Shown here: piece after piece, positions 1 to 8,502 of the stretch
Numbering within the stretch: position 1 is the stretch's first letter
How the letters are laid out: each line of letters begins with the position of its first letter
Assembly (NCBI GenBank): GCA_963697525.1
Contig: OY969087.1
Coordinates: forward strand, 5,456,001-5,520,000
DNA length: 64,000 bases
Origin: Bradymonas sp963697525
GTDB taxonomy: Bacteria; Myxococcota_A; Bradymonadia; Bradymonadales; Bradymonadaceae
Direction: 5' to 3'
Notes under the pieces: model-generated
The model's input: the letters and a program-made list of their open reading frames with translations, nothing else
Told to the model about the DNA's origin: nothing
Databases searched by the model: none
Position numbers and translations under genes: made by a program

Positions 1-43
1 ACGGCATATGCACCGACACCACTCAATGAGCCTGGAGCGAGCG

Positions 44-634
44 ATGACCGCCCGACACACGACCAGCCTCGTGCTGTTTTCCCTGTTGATGATGGGATGG
101 TCCGCCCAGGGATGGGCGCAGGACCACAAGGCGTTGGATCACGGTAAGATCTACGTCAAGAGCACCCCCGTCAAAGGCAGCGACATCCCCAAGGTCGTGG
201 TCACCGCCGTGGTGAACGCGCCTCCGACGAAGGTCTGGGAGATCGTGTCCAACTGCGACAAGTTCAAAAGCCGCATGCCCCGGGTGCTCGCCTCCAAGCT
301 CGTGCGTAAGAACGGAAATACCTACATCTGCAAGGTCGAGATCGACCTGCCCTTTCCGCTGTCCAACCTGACCGCCACCACCCGCGCGATCCACCACACC
401 GGCCCCAAGCGATGGGAGCGCAAGTGGACGCTGATCAAGGGCGACTACTCGTTTGACGACGGAAGCTGGGTGCTCACCCCGTTTGGCAAAGACGGCAAGC
501 GCACCCTCGTCGTCTACACCGTCCACGCCGAGCCCGACACGCACATCCCCGACTGGGTGCGCGAGAAGGCCCAGAAGTCCTCGCTGCCGGGCCTCATCAA
601 GCGCATCCGCAAGGAAGTCAAAAAGCTCAAGTAG
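44..634 (+). CDS. Secreted START/SRPBCC-like lipid-binding protein
   Basis: The product is about 196 residues if translation starts at the ATG at 44. That start puts a hydrophobic signal peptide (LVLFSLLMMGW, then AQGWAQ) directly at the N terminus; upstream ATGs at 8 and 26 are in frame but would bury it. The mature part resembles the START/polyketide-cyclase fold: VVTAVVNAPPTKVWEIVSNC near the start of the domain matches the typical first strand and helix, and a long amphipathic C-terminal helix (SLPGLIKRIRKEVKKLK) closes it. Members of this superfamily bind hydrophobic ligands; the ligand here cannot be told. It probably acts in the periplasm. It converges on the HEAT-repeat gene, 16 bp away. 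Confidence 0.7.
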   Translation: MTARHTTSLVLFSLLMMGWSAQGWAQDHKALDHGKIYVKSTPVKGSDIPKVVVTAVVNAPPTKVWEIVSNCDKFKSRMPRVLASKLVRKNGNTYICKVEIDLPFPLSNLTATTRAIHHTGPKRWERKWTLIKGDYSFDDGSWVLTPFGKDGKRTLVVYTVHAEPDTHIPDWVREKAQKSSLPGLIKRIRKEVKKLK

Positions 635-650
635 GCCGCGCCGACCCGAT

Positions 651-2729
651 TCACAGGGCGTCGACGAGCTCTTCGAGCTCGAAGGCCACTTTGTCGTCGG
701 TCTCGTTGTCGAGCGCCGCCTCGATCGCCTCGCGGTACTCGGCGAGGTCCAGGTCGGCGAACTCGACGAGCGCGGCCGTGGCCGCTTTGCGCGTCGTCGC
801 GCGCCCGTCGTCGAGCAATGCCACGATATCCTCGACGCGCAACACCTCGTCGACCTCCCCGACCGCGCCACGGTGTGCGGCCGCGGCCGCCACCGCCAAC
901 TCGCGGGTGATCTTGGCGTCGCTCTGCAGCCCCTTCAAGACCAACTCGACGCTGTCCAGGGGACGATTTTCCAGGACAAATTGCGTGAACTCGAGTTCCA
1001 GCCCCATCGCCGTGCCGTTTTCGAGGCGTTCGAGCATCACCGCGGCAGCTTTGGCAGTCCCGAAGGCCGACTTTAGCCGCCAGTCCAACTCGTTGCGTCT
1101 ACGCTTGCTCAAATCCATGCGGCACAGCACGTCGATGACCTTGCGCGCCGTGTCTTTGCGCGAGTCGTCCACCGACCGGACGATCTCCCAAAGAGCGGTG
1201 TTGTCATCGTGCGCGACGAGCACGTCGGCGAGCAAATCGAGCGTCTCGACGCCGTGCTGGGCGACGAATTCCTTTCGGCCGGGCTCGCCGTAACTGAAGG
1301 CTCTGCGCATCGCCTCCGCGTCGAAGTCGAGCTCGGCGCCCTCGGCGCCCTCGGCGTTGGCGGCCTGTTCGAGCCTGGGAAGTTGGGCCTTGCAAAACTC
1401 GCGGACGGCTTTCTTGCTCGACTCTGTCCCCTCGCGCACGGCTTCGAGCGCAGACGCACCGAAGTTCGTCAGCGCCTTTTGAGCTGCCGCGCGCGGCGTC
1501 TTGGCCTTCGTGCCCAAAAGCTCGACGAGCAACTGCGCCGACTCCGGGTCATCGTGGCCGCCCAGGATATTGGCAATGACGATCAACTCCTTGGCGGAGG
1601 CGTCGTCGACGTAGTCGGCGAGGGCATCGTCAAGTCCCGGGCCGCATTGAGACAGAAATTTGGTGGGCTCGTCGGGATAGTTGTGCTCGGCGATGACGGG
1701 CACCCAAAAGCCAACGGCTGCGCGACGTTGCTCCTCGCTGAGCAGATCCAGCAGGCGGGTGGCCACGACCTGGTGATCGGCCCGGCCGTACTCCGGCACG
1801 ACCAACGTCGCCGCGATCCACTTGTCGATCGTCTCCTGAGGCAATTGCTCGAACACCGGAACGACATAGCGCCGAATCTCCTCGGAGGTCAGCGACCTAT
1901 ATCGGACGCAGGCCTCCAACGAGTCTTCCAGCAGGTCGACATCGCGCCCCAGATCCTGGGCGATCAGGGCGTGGACAACCCCAACGGTAGCGCGCCACGT
2001 ATACGACCCGTCGTGTTCGTGGAAGTCGCGCTCGAGCAGCTCGAGCATCGCCTCGCCGCGTGGCCGGATGTGGTGGTCGATAAACTCGAAGGTCTCGCCC
2101 CTCCAGGCGAGGTCGGCATAAACCGCGGCGATTTCCTCGTCGCTGAGCTCGTCGGGATTGCCCAGAAGTCCGACCTGGTCCAGGGCGACCTTGACTCCAT
2201 ATTGAGTGGCCAACTCTCGAGCGTGCGCCTCGATATCCCCCTTGGTCAGATACTTGGCAGAATGATCGTACCCGGCCAAAAGCGAGCGCACCAACGCCCT
2301 GCGCGCCGCCTCCGGCAGATCCTCGTCGTCGATGATCTCCCACAAAATCAGCGTCGCCCAGATCTGCTGTTCCCAGACGGGCTCGAAAACTTGAGCCGCC
2401 TGGGTCATGTCCACTCCGCTTTTGTGCAGAGCTTCGGTGAGCACGGAGACATCTTTTATCCACGCGGGCACTGCGAACTGGGATGACCCGTCATCGTCGG
2501 GGTCTCGCTGCAAATGCCGCAAAAATGCGGCCAGCCCCTCCGCGCTCATATGTGCGTTGTAGCGGCTCATCACCGCCAGCGCCCGGTCGCTGGTGACCTC
2601 CCCGGAGGCCGCGGCGTTCCACAGCCACTCGGAGGCGGCCTCGGTGTCGCCGTCGAACTCGCTATACAGGTAGTCGCGAAAGTATCGCGGGTAGTGTCTC
2701 GACTCTTCGAATTCCTTCCAACTGGGCAT
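651..2729 (-). CDS. HEAT-repeat protein
   Basis: This is a large, cytoplasmic-looking protein of about 692 residues with no signal peptide. The ATG at 2729 was chosen because GAGGAAG sits just upstream; the frame opens 21 codons earlier without such a site. The C-terminal half has helical repeats of HEAT/PBS type, for example around SAQLLVELLG, TPRAAAQKALTNFG and the final block RATTRKAATAALVEFADLDL. The N-terminal half is acidic and helical without a motif I can name. HEAT proteins are usually scaffolds, so no enzyme activity is proposed. The next gene upstream on the same strand encodes a DUF4132 protein, a family often found with HEAT/WGR proteins. Confidence 0.65.
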   Translation of the reverse strand: MPSWKEFEESRHYPRYFRDYLYSEFDGDTEAASEWLWNAAASGEVTSDRALAVMSRYNAHMSAEGLAAFLRHLQRDPDDDGSSQFAVPAWIKDVSVLTEALHKSGVDMTQAAQVFEPVWEQQIWATLILWEIIDDEDLPEAARRALVRSLLAGYDHSAKYLTKGDIEAHARELATQYGVKVALDQVGLLGNPDELSDEEIAAVYADLAWRGETFEFIDHHIRPRGEAMLELLERDFHEHDGSYTWRATVGVVHALIAQDLGRDVDLLEDSLEACVRYRSLTSEEIRRYVVPVFEQLPQETIDKWIAATLVVPEYGRADHQVVATRLLDLLSEEQRRAAVGFWVPVIAEHNYPDEPTKFLSQCGPGLDDALADYVDDASAKELIVIANILGGHDDPESAQLLVELLGTKAKTPRAAAQKALTNFGASALEAVREGTESSKKAVREFCKAQLPRLEQAANAEGAEGAELDFDAEAMRRAFSYGEPGRKEFVAQHGVETLDLLADVLVAHDDNTALWEIVRSVDDSRKDTARKVIDVLCRMDLSKRRRNELDWRLKSAFGTAKAAAVMLERLENGTAMGLELEFTQFVLENRPLDSVELVLKGLQSDAKITRELAVAAAAAHRGAVGEVDEVLRVEDIVALLDDGRATTRKAATAALVEFADLDLAEYREAIEAALDNETDDKVAFELEELVDAL

Positions 2730-2863
2730 GGCTTCCTCGGCAGGTCGTCGTCTTAGCAAGTTAGGCGATCTTTGGGGCTCATTCGCCTGCAATGGTGGCG
2801 AGCTGGCCGAGGAATCGACAACTGAAAAGTTCTGAAAATTGGTGGAGGCTCGACGAGCGGTGG

Positions 2864-4246
2864 CTAGCTCGTCGGTTCAGTGAGTGTGGCCAGGTCCAAC
2901 GCCAGCTCACTGGCGACAATGGGCTCGGCCGAGTCGAGCCAGACGATCTCATCGGGAAAACGCCTCAAACCGAGCGACTCCAGCTCGACCGTGGCCGACG
3001 ACTCCCCGGCGACATAATACGGGGAGTGCGTTAGAACCGCGGTCAACCCGTGGCCGCGAAACGGTCGATACGCATGGTGGATGGCGCCGGCATCGGCCGT
3101 TGCACCCGGCCGCCACGGCGTCGTATCGAAGAGTCGCCGCAGCCGGCTGAGCTCGATGGTCGTGCCCAGCCTGCGCGTCGGATCCTGGGGGCGGGGCCGT
3201 TGGTTTTCGGCGCCGACGAGCGCCAGGGGAATGACCGCGCGCTCGAGCTGTGAAAATGGACCGTCCCCATCGCGTCGACTCATGAAGGTCCGCCAAGCAC
3301 CGAGGACCTCGACGTCCAAATCCGCGGGATGTGCCACCCGCACGGCCCCATCAGCGAGGTCGATCGGTTCCGAAGCGAGGTTCATCGCACGCGCAAAATC
3401 GGGGTCGATGGTAAAGCGGAGATCTTCGCTCATAAAGACCAGCGCCGAACACATCTCGGCCAGCCTCGCGCTCCGGCGAAGCTGCGCCTGTAGGTCCGCC
3501 CACGCCCATGTCCTGCGGCCGATCATCGCCTCCTCGAGACGGGCGGCCATGGAGGCAATGTCGCGCTCGTAGGGTCGGTCGAGGGCGACGAACTCGTGGT
3601 CGAGCACCCGGTCGAGGATGAAGGCGTCGACCCGAGCTTCAAACTCCTCCAGCGACTCGTCGCGCGCCTGGCAGATGGCGAGCACCATGTCGGTGGCGGC
3701 GCGGCGCAGGCTCGGAGGCCGCGCGCCCAGCGCCCAGTGATAGATCCAGGAGTGAGCGCGATCCGAGCCGTGGCGGGCCATGGCGTCGATCCACCAGACG
3801 GCCTCCTGGTGGCGTCTAGCCGAAGCAAGCTCCCCGAGGCGCCCCCCCGGCCCATCAAATGCCCGCGGTTTGGCGAAGACCGCCAACTGGTAGATCGCCC
3901 ATTTTTCCCGGGGATCGCACTCGCGCAGCCAGGCATCGAGCACCGACATCGAAAATGCGTGCGCGCTGTCCGGGTCGAGCAGAGGAGCGATGATCCGCGG
4001 CGTCTTCGACAGCGACTGCGGACCCTCGCGACGCAGCCGGCTGAGCAGACTACGCACCTGCGTCTGGTCGAACTCGGCGCCGTCGCCAAACCGCGGCACG
4101 GCGACGTCGTCAGGCCCGATCGCGAGCGTCGCGCGCCCCGCGCGTTGCAGGCGCCCCAGGTGCTTGTCGCGAAGCGCCGTGTCGGGCGACTGGTCGGCGA
4201 GCGACCAGGCCGTCCGCAGTAGTTCGATGTCGTCGGTGAGTTTCAT
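2864..4246 (-). CDS. DUF4132-like protein
   Basis: The product is about 460 residues from the ATG at 4246. The segment with VRVAHPADLDVEVLGAWRTF, followed by PFSQLERAVIPLAL, resembles the core of DUF4132 (MolR-like) proteins. The earlier HQEAVWWIDAMARHGS and the final VASELALDLATL also fit that family. The biochemical role of DUF4132 is unknown. There is no signal peptide or membrane segment. It reads in the same direction as the HEAT-repeat gene with a gap of about 134 bp, so the two may be cotranscribed. The start is uncertain because no clear ribosome-binding site is visible; a frame-opening codon at 4270 is the alternative. Confidence 0.55.
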   Translation of the reverse strand: MKLTDDIELLRTAWSLADQSPDTALRDKHLGRLQRAGRATLAIGPDDVAVPRFGDGAEFDQTQVRSLLSRLRREGPQSLSKTPRIIAPLLDPDSAHAFSMSVLDAWLRECDPREKWAIYQLAVFAKPRAFDGPGGRLGELASARRHQEAVWWIDAMARHGSDRAHSWIYHWALGARPPSLRRAATDMVLAICQARDESLEEFEARVDAFILDRVLDHEFVALDRPYERDIASMAARLEEAMIGRRTWAWADLQAQLRRSARLAEMCSALVFMSEDLRFTIDPDFARAMNLASEPIDLADGAVRVAHPADLDVEVLGAWRTFMSRRDGDGPFSQLERAVIPLALVGAENQRPRPQDPTRRLGTTIELSRLRRLFDTTPWRPGATADAGAIHHAYRPFRGHGLTAVLTHSPYYVAGESSATVELESLGLRRFPDEIVWLDSAEPIVASELALDLATLTEPTS

Positions 4247-4286
4247 GTTCGGCGAAGATCGGTGGACCAATAGCCCCCAGAAACAC

Positions 4287-5246
4287 TCAGTCCAGGTGTC
4301 TCACGCCGACGTAGTCGCGAGCGCGAAGCGGCAAGTCCAGCCGGGGTTTGCGCTCGTGGCGCCCCGCCAGCAAGTACGGACGCCCCTCGAAGCGGGTGGG
4401 AAAGTAGTTCAGGAAAAACAGCACGTTGGCCGCCCGGTGCGACAGCGGTTCGATGCGCGAAAGCTCGTCGCGAAGCGCCGCGTCCCGACAACCGGCGATG
4501 GCCTCGGCGACCGCCGCCTCGTCCCACTGGGTGGGCTCGAAGTCGGCGTCGTCGCCGACCTTGCCGGCATAGGGTTTGGGGTCGTTGCCGTCTTTCCAGA
4601 GCGGCGTCTCGCCCTCACGGGCGAACGGATCGACCGGCTCGCCATCGAGCCACACGTTGTAGTGGACGTGCGGCGTCGACCACGGGAACATCGCCACCAT
4701 GTCGATCCCCGAGGCACCCGAGAGCGCCACCGGCTCGCCACGAGCGACCCGGTCGCCCTCCTCGACCAGGGCGCGCGACAGGTGATTGGACGTGGTCAAC
4801 AGCCCCTCGCCGTGGTCGATGATCACCTTGAGCCCGCCGCGATGGAATTCGTTGCTCACCCGCACGACCTCGCCGGGGGCGGCCGCCGTGACCACCGTGC
4901 CCACCGGCACCGCCAGGTCCGTACCGTTGTGACTATCGTAGGTACACTGGCCGCCGCGGTAGTCGCGCACCTGGGTCTTGCGCACCGACCAGCCCTCCTC
5001 GATGGGCGTCTGGGTGTGGTTGAACAGGTTGTACAGCGGCACGCGCCGATCCCGAGGGTGCTGCTGCAACCACAGGCTCAGGCTCAGCCGCGGCCGCAAG
5101 ATCTTGAGGCTGGACAGCCCAAAGCGCGACGACGGCGTATGCTCGTCGCCTTTGAATACCATCGCCACCTCCGAGAGGCGCTCGGACAGGGGGCTCAGGC
5201 CGAAAACCTCGGCGATCGACAACGATTCGTACTGCGTGGATGACAT
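4287..5246 (-). CDS. M23 (LytM/lysostaphin-type) peptidase domain protein
   Basis: The product is about 319 residues from the ATG at 5246. Both zinc-ligand signatures of M23 metallopeptidases are present: HNGTD at residues 106-110 (HxxxD) and HVH at 193-195 (HxH). A beta-rich domain lies between them (GTDLAVPVGTVVTAAAPGE and VIIDHGEGLLTTSNHLS). M23 enzymes cut peptidoglycan cross-bridges. This one has no signal peptide or membrane anchor, which is odd for a cell-wall hydrolase, so it may act on another substrate or be exported in an unrecognised way. About 100 residues after the HxH motif show no known domain. An upstream open stretch to 5606 overlaps the ACBP gene and is not credible as coding. 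Confidence 0.75.
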   Translation of the reverse strand: MSSTQYESLSIAEVFGLSPLSERLSEVAMVFKGDEHTPSSRFGLSSLKILRPRLSLSLWLQQHPRDRRVPLYNLFNHTQTPIEEGWSVRKTQVRDYRGGQCTYDSHNGTDLAVPVGTVVTAAAPGEVVRVSNEFHRGGLKVIIDHGEGLLTTSNHLSRALVEEGDRVARGEPVALSGASGIDMVAMFPWSTPHVHYNVWLDGEPVDPFAREGETPLWKDGNDPKPYAGKVGDDADFEPTQWDEAAVAEAIAGCRDAALRDELSRIEPLSHRAANVLFFLNYFPTRFEGRPYLLAGRHERKPRLDLPLRARDYVGVRHLD

Positions 5247-5370
5247 GGCAGCGTCTTCGATGAGGGGGTAGACAACTCGATTGCAGCGACTGATGGAGTC
5301 TACCGTAGCGAATTCGGCCGCCGTGTCAACGCAACCAACCGTTCGGTCAAACGCCGACCGCTCGCCTGCG

Positions 5371-5628
5371 TTAACCCTCGAGGCGTTCGACCAGGGCGAT
5401 GTACTGGCGCTTAGCCTCCTCGGCGTCCATACCCTTGCGCTCCTTCCAGGCGTCGTATTTGGCGCGGCCCTTGAAGTCGGTAAACCCCGGGCGTTTGCCA
5501 GACACGTCGCCCTCCGTGGCCTGCTTGAACAGCGCGTACAGCGACAGCAAATCGTCGTTGGAGGGACGCGACGGAAGGTTTTGGACGCGCTCGGAGGCGT
5601 CTTCAAAGCGCTCGTTCAGCTCGGACAT
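5371..5628 (-). CDS. Acyl-CoA-binding protein (ACBP)
   Basis: This 85-residue protein matches the length and core signature of acyl-CoA-binding proteins. The block YALFKQATEGD (31-41), then PGF.DFKGRAKYDAW (47-61) and YIALVERL near the end, carries the tyrosines and lysines that hold the CoA phosphate and the acyl chain in this family. Members carry long-chain acyl-CoA esters in the cytoplasm, protecting them from hydrolysis and presenting them to enzymes. ACBP is best known from eukaryotes and is patchily distributed in bacteria. An acyl-CoA synthetase that would make its ligand is encoded at 58547-60187, but not in the same operon. Confidence 0.93.
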   Translation of the reverse strand: MSELNERFEDASERVQNLPSRPSNDDLLSLYALFKQATEGDVSGKRPGFTDFKGRAKYDAWKERKGMDAEEAKRQYIALVERLEG

Positions 5629-5697
5629 ATCAGCTTCCTCGATGGTAGAGAGTGATTGTGAGCTAAACCTAGCGCAGCCAACCCAGCAGGGGAAGTG

Positions 5698-5726
5698 TTG
5701 ACAACGCGTAGCCGCGCAACTACCAA
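5698..5726 (+). promoter_or_regulatory. Possible promoter for the CPBP/ArsR gene pair
   Basis: A perfect TTGACA lies at 5698-5703 in the divergent region before the CPBP gene. A poor -10 match (TACCAA) follows after a 17-bp spacer at 5721-5726. The position suits a leader of about 35 nt before the GGAGG ribosome-binding site at 5756. The -10 box is weak, so this is tentative. Confidence 0.3.
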
Positions 5727-5766
5727 TTAAGTAGTCAATCAGCTACGCATCTACCGGAGGCCGATC

Positions 5767-6558
5767 ATGACGTCCCTTTCCCCACTCTTTCACATCGCTG
5801 CCGCGGTGGCGGCGTTCGTCGGCTGGGCCGTCGTCGGCCTGGTGGCGCTTCGGCTGGCCGGCGTCGACCTCAAAAGTGGCCAACGACGGTTCAACAAGCG
5901 CAGTTTGGCCCTCGCAGGGGCGATCAACGGGCTCGTCATGGCCACGGTGATGGCGATGCAGGTGTGGTGGGACAAGCGCCCGCTGCAAGCCTGGGGGCTG
6001 GCGACGGGGCCTCGACACCTGGTATCCGGCGCGATGGCGGTGTCTGTGATCTTTGCGTTGTCGACTGGCTACGCTTTATGGCTCGATCGGCGGGGCCGGG
6101 TCCGCCTTCGGTGGAAGTCGCCGGACGCGGCGCAGTTTGGTGTCGCCGGGCTGGTGGCGATGCTGGTGGCCCTGTTCATGGCGGCGCTGCAGGAGGAGGT
6201 CGTCTTTCGCGCGTACGTCCTCGAGCAGCTACATGGGTCGAACTGGTGGGCGGCGGTGGCTGTGTCGGCGGTCGTCTTTACCGGCGTTCACTTCGTGACC
6301 AGCCGGGGTGGGCGGTGGCAGGCCGCCTCCTGGCTAGTCGGCGGGGTCTTCCTCGCCGGGGTCTACCTGATCACCGGGTCGGTGTGGGTGGCGGCGGTGG
6401 TGCACTTCGCTCACAACCTGGCCAACGTGCTGGTCATCAACGACGAGCAGGGGCTCGGGGTATTTGCCTATGATGAGCCGATGTCGGGGGCGCATAAGGC
6501 GCTGCACCATGCCCTTCAGGCGGCGGCCGTGGTAGGACTGAGTTGGTTGGTCTTTTGA
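5767..6558 (+). CDS. CPBP-family intramembrane metalloprotease
   Basis: This 263-residue, highly hydrophobic protein has about seven or eight membrane segments. It carries the CPBP (CAAX protease/Abi) motifs in order: EEVVFR at 143-148, a histidine in FTGVHF (His175), and HFAHN at 213-217. These are the catalytic glutamates and metal-binding histidines of the type II CAAX prenyl endopeptidase fold. Bacterial members act in membrane-protein processing, bacteriocin immunity or stress signalling; the substrate is unknown here. GGAGG precedes the ATG by a good distance. An ArsR-type regulator gene follows after 18 bp, so the two probably form an operon. Confidence 0.88.
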   Translation: MTSLSPLFHIAAAVAAFVGWAVVGLVALRLAGVDLKSGQRRFNKRSLALAGAINGLVMATVMAMQVWWDKRPLQAWGLATGPRHLVSGAMAVSVIFALSTGYALWLDRRGRVRLRWKSPDAAQFGVAGLVAMLVALFMAALQEEVVFRAYVLEQLHGSNWWAAVAVSAVVFTGVHFVTSRGGRWQAASWLVGGVFLAGVYLITGSVWVAAVVHFAHNLANVLVINDEQGLGVFAYDEPMSGAHKALHHALQAAAVVGLSWLVF

Positions 6559-6576
6559 GGGAGTCGAGACGTCGCC

Positions 6577-7680
6577 ATGGACAATGACGCAAGCAGCGCG
6601 GGGGCCGGGTGGACCGTCGCCCGCTCCATCGCCCTGGAGCTGGACGTGGCCATACACCTGGTGGGGGCGGACGCGCAGGGTTTCGCGGTCCCCGAGGACC
6701 TGGTCGACGCGTTCGCCGCGCTGCCCGCAAAGTGGCGAGAGCAGCGCGACAGGTTTGTGGGGAGCGCTGGGCTTTCGGCCACGCCCCTTGTATCCCAACT
6801 GGCCATGCTGTGTGGCCGGATGCTCGACGACGACTTCGGCGAGTGCACGCTGGCGCTGCGCCAGCTCGACGCCGACGCCGTTCGCCGGGCGCTGCGCGAC
6901 GACACGCAGGCCGGTGACGAGCTCGGCGCGGCGGTCGCCACACTTCGCCGACGGCTGCGGGCGCGCTTCGGCTTGCCGACCGGACGCCCGGCATCTGCAC
7001 TTGCGCCGGCGCTTGCGACCTTGCCGCGCATCCTGCGCGACGGCGAGCTGCACGCCGAGTTCTGGCACTGGCTCGACGAATTCTATTACCGCGCCTATGA
7101 ACCCTGGCGGCAGACGCGCCTGGCCGAGATGGACGCCCAGGCCAGCCGTGCCGCGCAGGCTCTGGGCGCCGCACACGCCGACGCCGGGGTGCCCGCGACC
7201 GACTGGCTGCCCCAGCAAAACCCGCTTCGCCACCAGCCCGAGCTATCCGAGGCGGTGGGCGCGGGACGTCTGCCGGTGGTCTTCTGGGTCCAGCCGCTGG
7301 GCATGTGGGATCTGTGGACCATCGTGCCCTCGGACTCGCCCGCCGGCGCGATGTGCCTGCTCAGCTTCGACGAGCCCGGCGAGGTCTTCGAGACGTTTCG
7401 CGGCCACGCCGAAGCCCTGGCCACGCGCCTCGACGCGCTGTCCGATCCCACCCGCCTGCTCATCCTGCGGCTGATCCGCCAGGTCGACGCCGACAACACC
7501 ACCATCGCCGACATGCTCGAGCTGGCCCGCCCCACGGTGAGCATCCACGCCAAGCAACTGCGCGAGGCCGGCCTGGTCGAAAGCCGCCGCGAGGGCCGCA
7601 GCGTCAAGCACCGCCTCGACGCCGACGCACTGCGCCGCCTGTTCCGCCAGATGGAGCAGTTCCTGGGGCTGGCTGACTGA
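6577..7680 (+). CDS. ArsR-type winged-helix regulator with a large N-terminal domain
   Basis: The product is 367 residues. The last 80 or so form an ArsR-type winged helix: DALSDPTRLLILRLI, the recognition region ARPTVSIHAKQLREAGLV, and the wing ESRREGRSVKHRL. The first 285 residues are helical, rich in Ala, Arg and Asp, and not recognisable. They may sense a ligand or dimerise. Classical ArsR proteins are about 100 residues, so this belongs to the long ArsR-fold subgroup. No metal-binding cysteine cluster precedes the recognition helix, so metal sensing is unlikely. It lies 18 bp after the CPBP protease gene and probably regulates that operon; this is inferred from position. Confidence 0.8.
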   Translation: MDNDASSAGAGWTVARSIALELDVAIHLVGADAQGFAVPEDLVDAFAALPAKWREQRDRFVGSAGLSATPLVSQLAMLCGRMLDDDFGECTLALRQLDADAVRRALRDDTQAGDELGAAVATLRRRLRARFGLPTGRPASALAPALATLPRILRDGELHAEFWHWLDEFYYRAYEPWRQTRLAEMDAQASRAAQALGAAHADAGVPATDWLPQQNPLRHQPELSEAVGAGRLPVVFWVQPLGMWDLWTIVPSDSPAGAMCLLSFDEPGEVFETFRGHAEALATRLDALSDPTRLLILRLIRQVDADNTTIADMLELARPTVSIHAKQLREAGLVESRREGRSVKHRLDADALRRLFRQMEQFLGLAD

Positions 7681-7979
7681 AGCGGGGAGAGTCGCCCACT
7701 ACACCTGGCGACGCAAAATTTGCCCGCGTCGCACGACGCCTCGTATTCGAGATCAATGCGATTTTGGCCACTTTTCGGAAAATTTTACGTAACCGGCCCG
7801 TCGACGAAAATCCTGCGTAGACCCAGTCAATCGGCGCCCTAAGGCGCTTCATCCGAAAAACACCCCATCACCGCACCGTATACAAAGAGCATACGGAAAT
7901 TAATTTATGAACTGTTAAGGTAACTCAAAAGCGACTAGTATACGGAGCTGGACTCAATAGAACCGCGGAGGTCAGACAT
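7681..7979. promoter_or_regulatory. AT-rich intergenic region before the twin CxxCH lipoprotein genes
   Basis: This stretch is markedly richer in A and T than its surroundings. It contains an inverted repeat, CCGTAT at 7876-7881 and ATACGG at 7891-7896, and a further TATACGG at 7939-7945 about 35 bp before the next ATG. The hexamer ATACGG therefore occurs twice, once as half of a dyad, which suits an operator and promoter. No -35/-10 pair is convincing. GGAGGT at 7968-7973 supplies the ribosome-binding site. Confidence 0.35.
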
Positions 7980-8489
7980 ATGAAGAGACGTAAAACGAGC
8001 ATGGGAGTGATTGCCACGGCGATGGCAATTGGGGGATTGGCGCTGGTGGGAATTGCGGCGTGTGGCGACTCGAACGCGCCGCCCGCGGTATGCTCGACCA
8101 ATCAGGACTGGCTAAACGGCAGCGAGGGTTCGCCGTTGATGGTCCCGGGGGGCAATTGCATCAAGTGCCACAGCCAGGGCGAGGGGCCGCGCTATGCCGT
8201 GGCCGGCACAGTCCACGGCGCGGTCGACGACGACACCAACTGCTACGGCATCAAGGGCGTCAAGGTCACCCTGACCGGGGCGAACGGCAACACGCTGGTG
8301 ATGACGAGCAATGAGGCCGGCAACTTCTATAGCCGCAGCAAAAATGGGCTGACCACCCCGTATAAGGCCACGGTCACCTACAACGGTCAGACCAAGCAGA
8401 TGATCACGGCCCAAAATGACTTTAACTGCATGAACTGCCATACTGCCCAGGGCGCCAACGCCGCGCCCGGACGTATCTTCGTACCTTGA
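7980..8489 (+). CDS. Small lipoprotein with two CxxCH heme-type motifs (first of a tandem pair)
   Basis: The product is 169 residues. It has a basic N terminus, a hydrophobic stretch and a lipobox (GIAAC, Cys28), so it should be lipid-anchored after export. Two CxxCH motifs are present: CIKCH at 60-64 and CMNCH at 150-154, the signature of covalent heme c attachment. Between them, GVKVTLTGANGN and NEAGNFYS look like a small carboxypeptidase-regulatory-like beta domain. Two motifs flanking a beta domain suggest a diheme electron carrier, but metal binding is the alternative. The next gene is a clear paralogue with the same plan. I do not know a named family for it. Confidence 0.72.
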   Translation: MKRRKTSMGVIATAMAIGGLALVGIAACGDSNAPPAVCSTNQDWLNGSEGSPLMVPGGNCIKCHSQGEGPRYAVAGTVHGAVDDDTNCYGIKGVKVTLTGANGNTLVMTSNEAGNFYSRSKNGLTTPYKATVTYNGQTKQMITAQNDFNCMNCHTAQGANAAPGRIFVP

Positions 8490-8502
8490 GGGAGTGAAAT
8501 CG

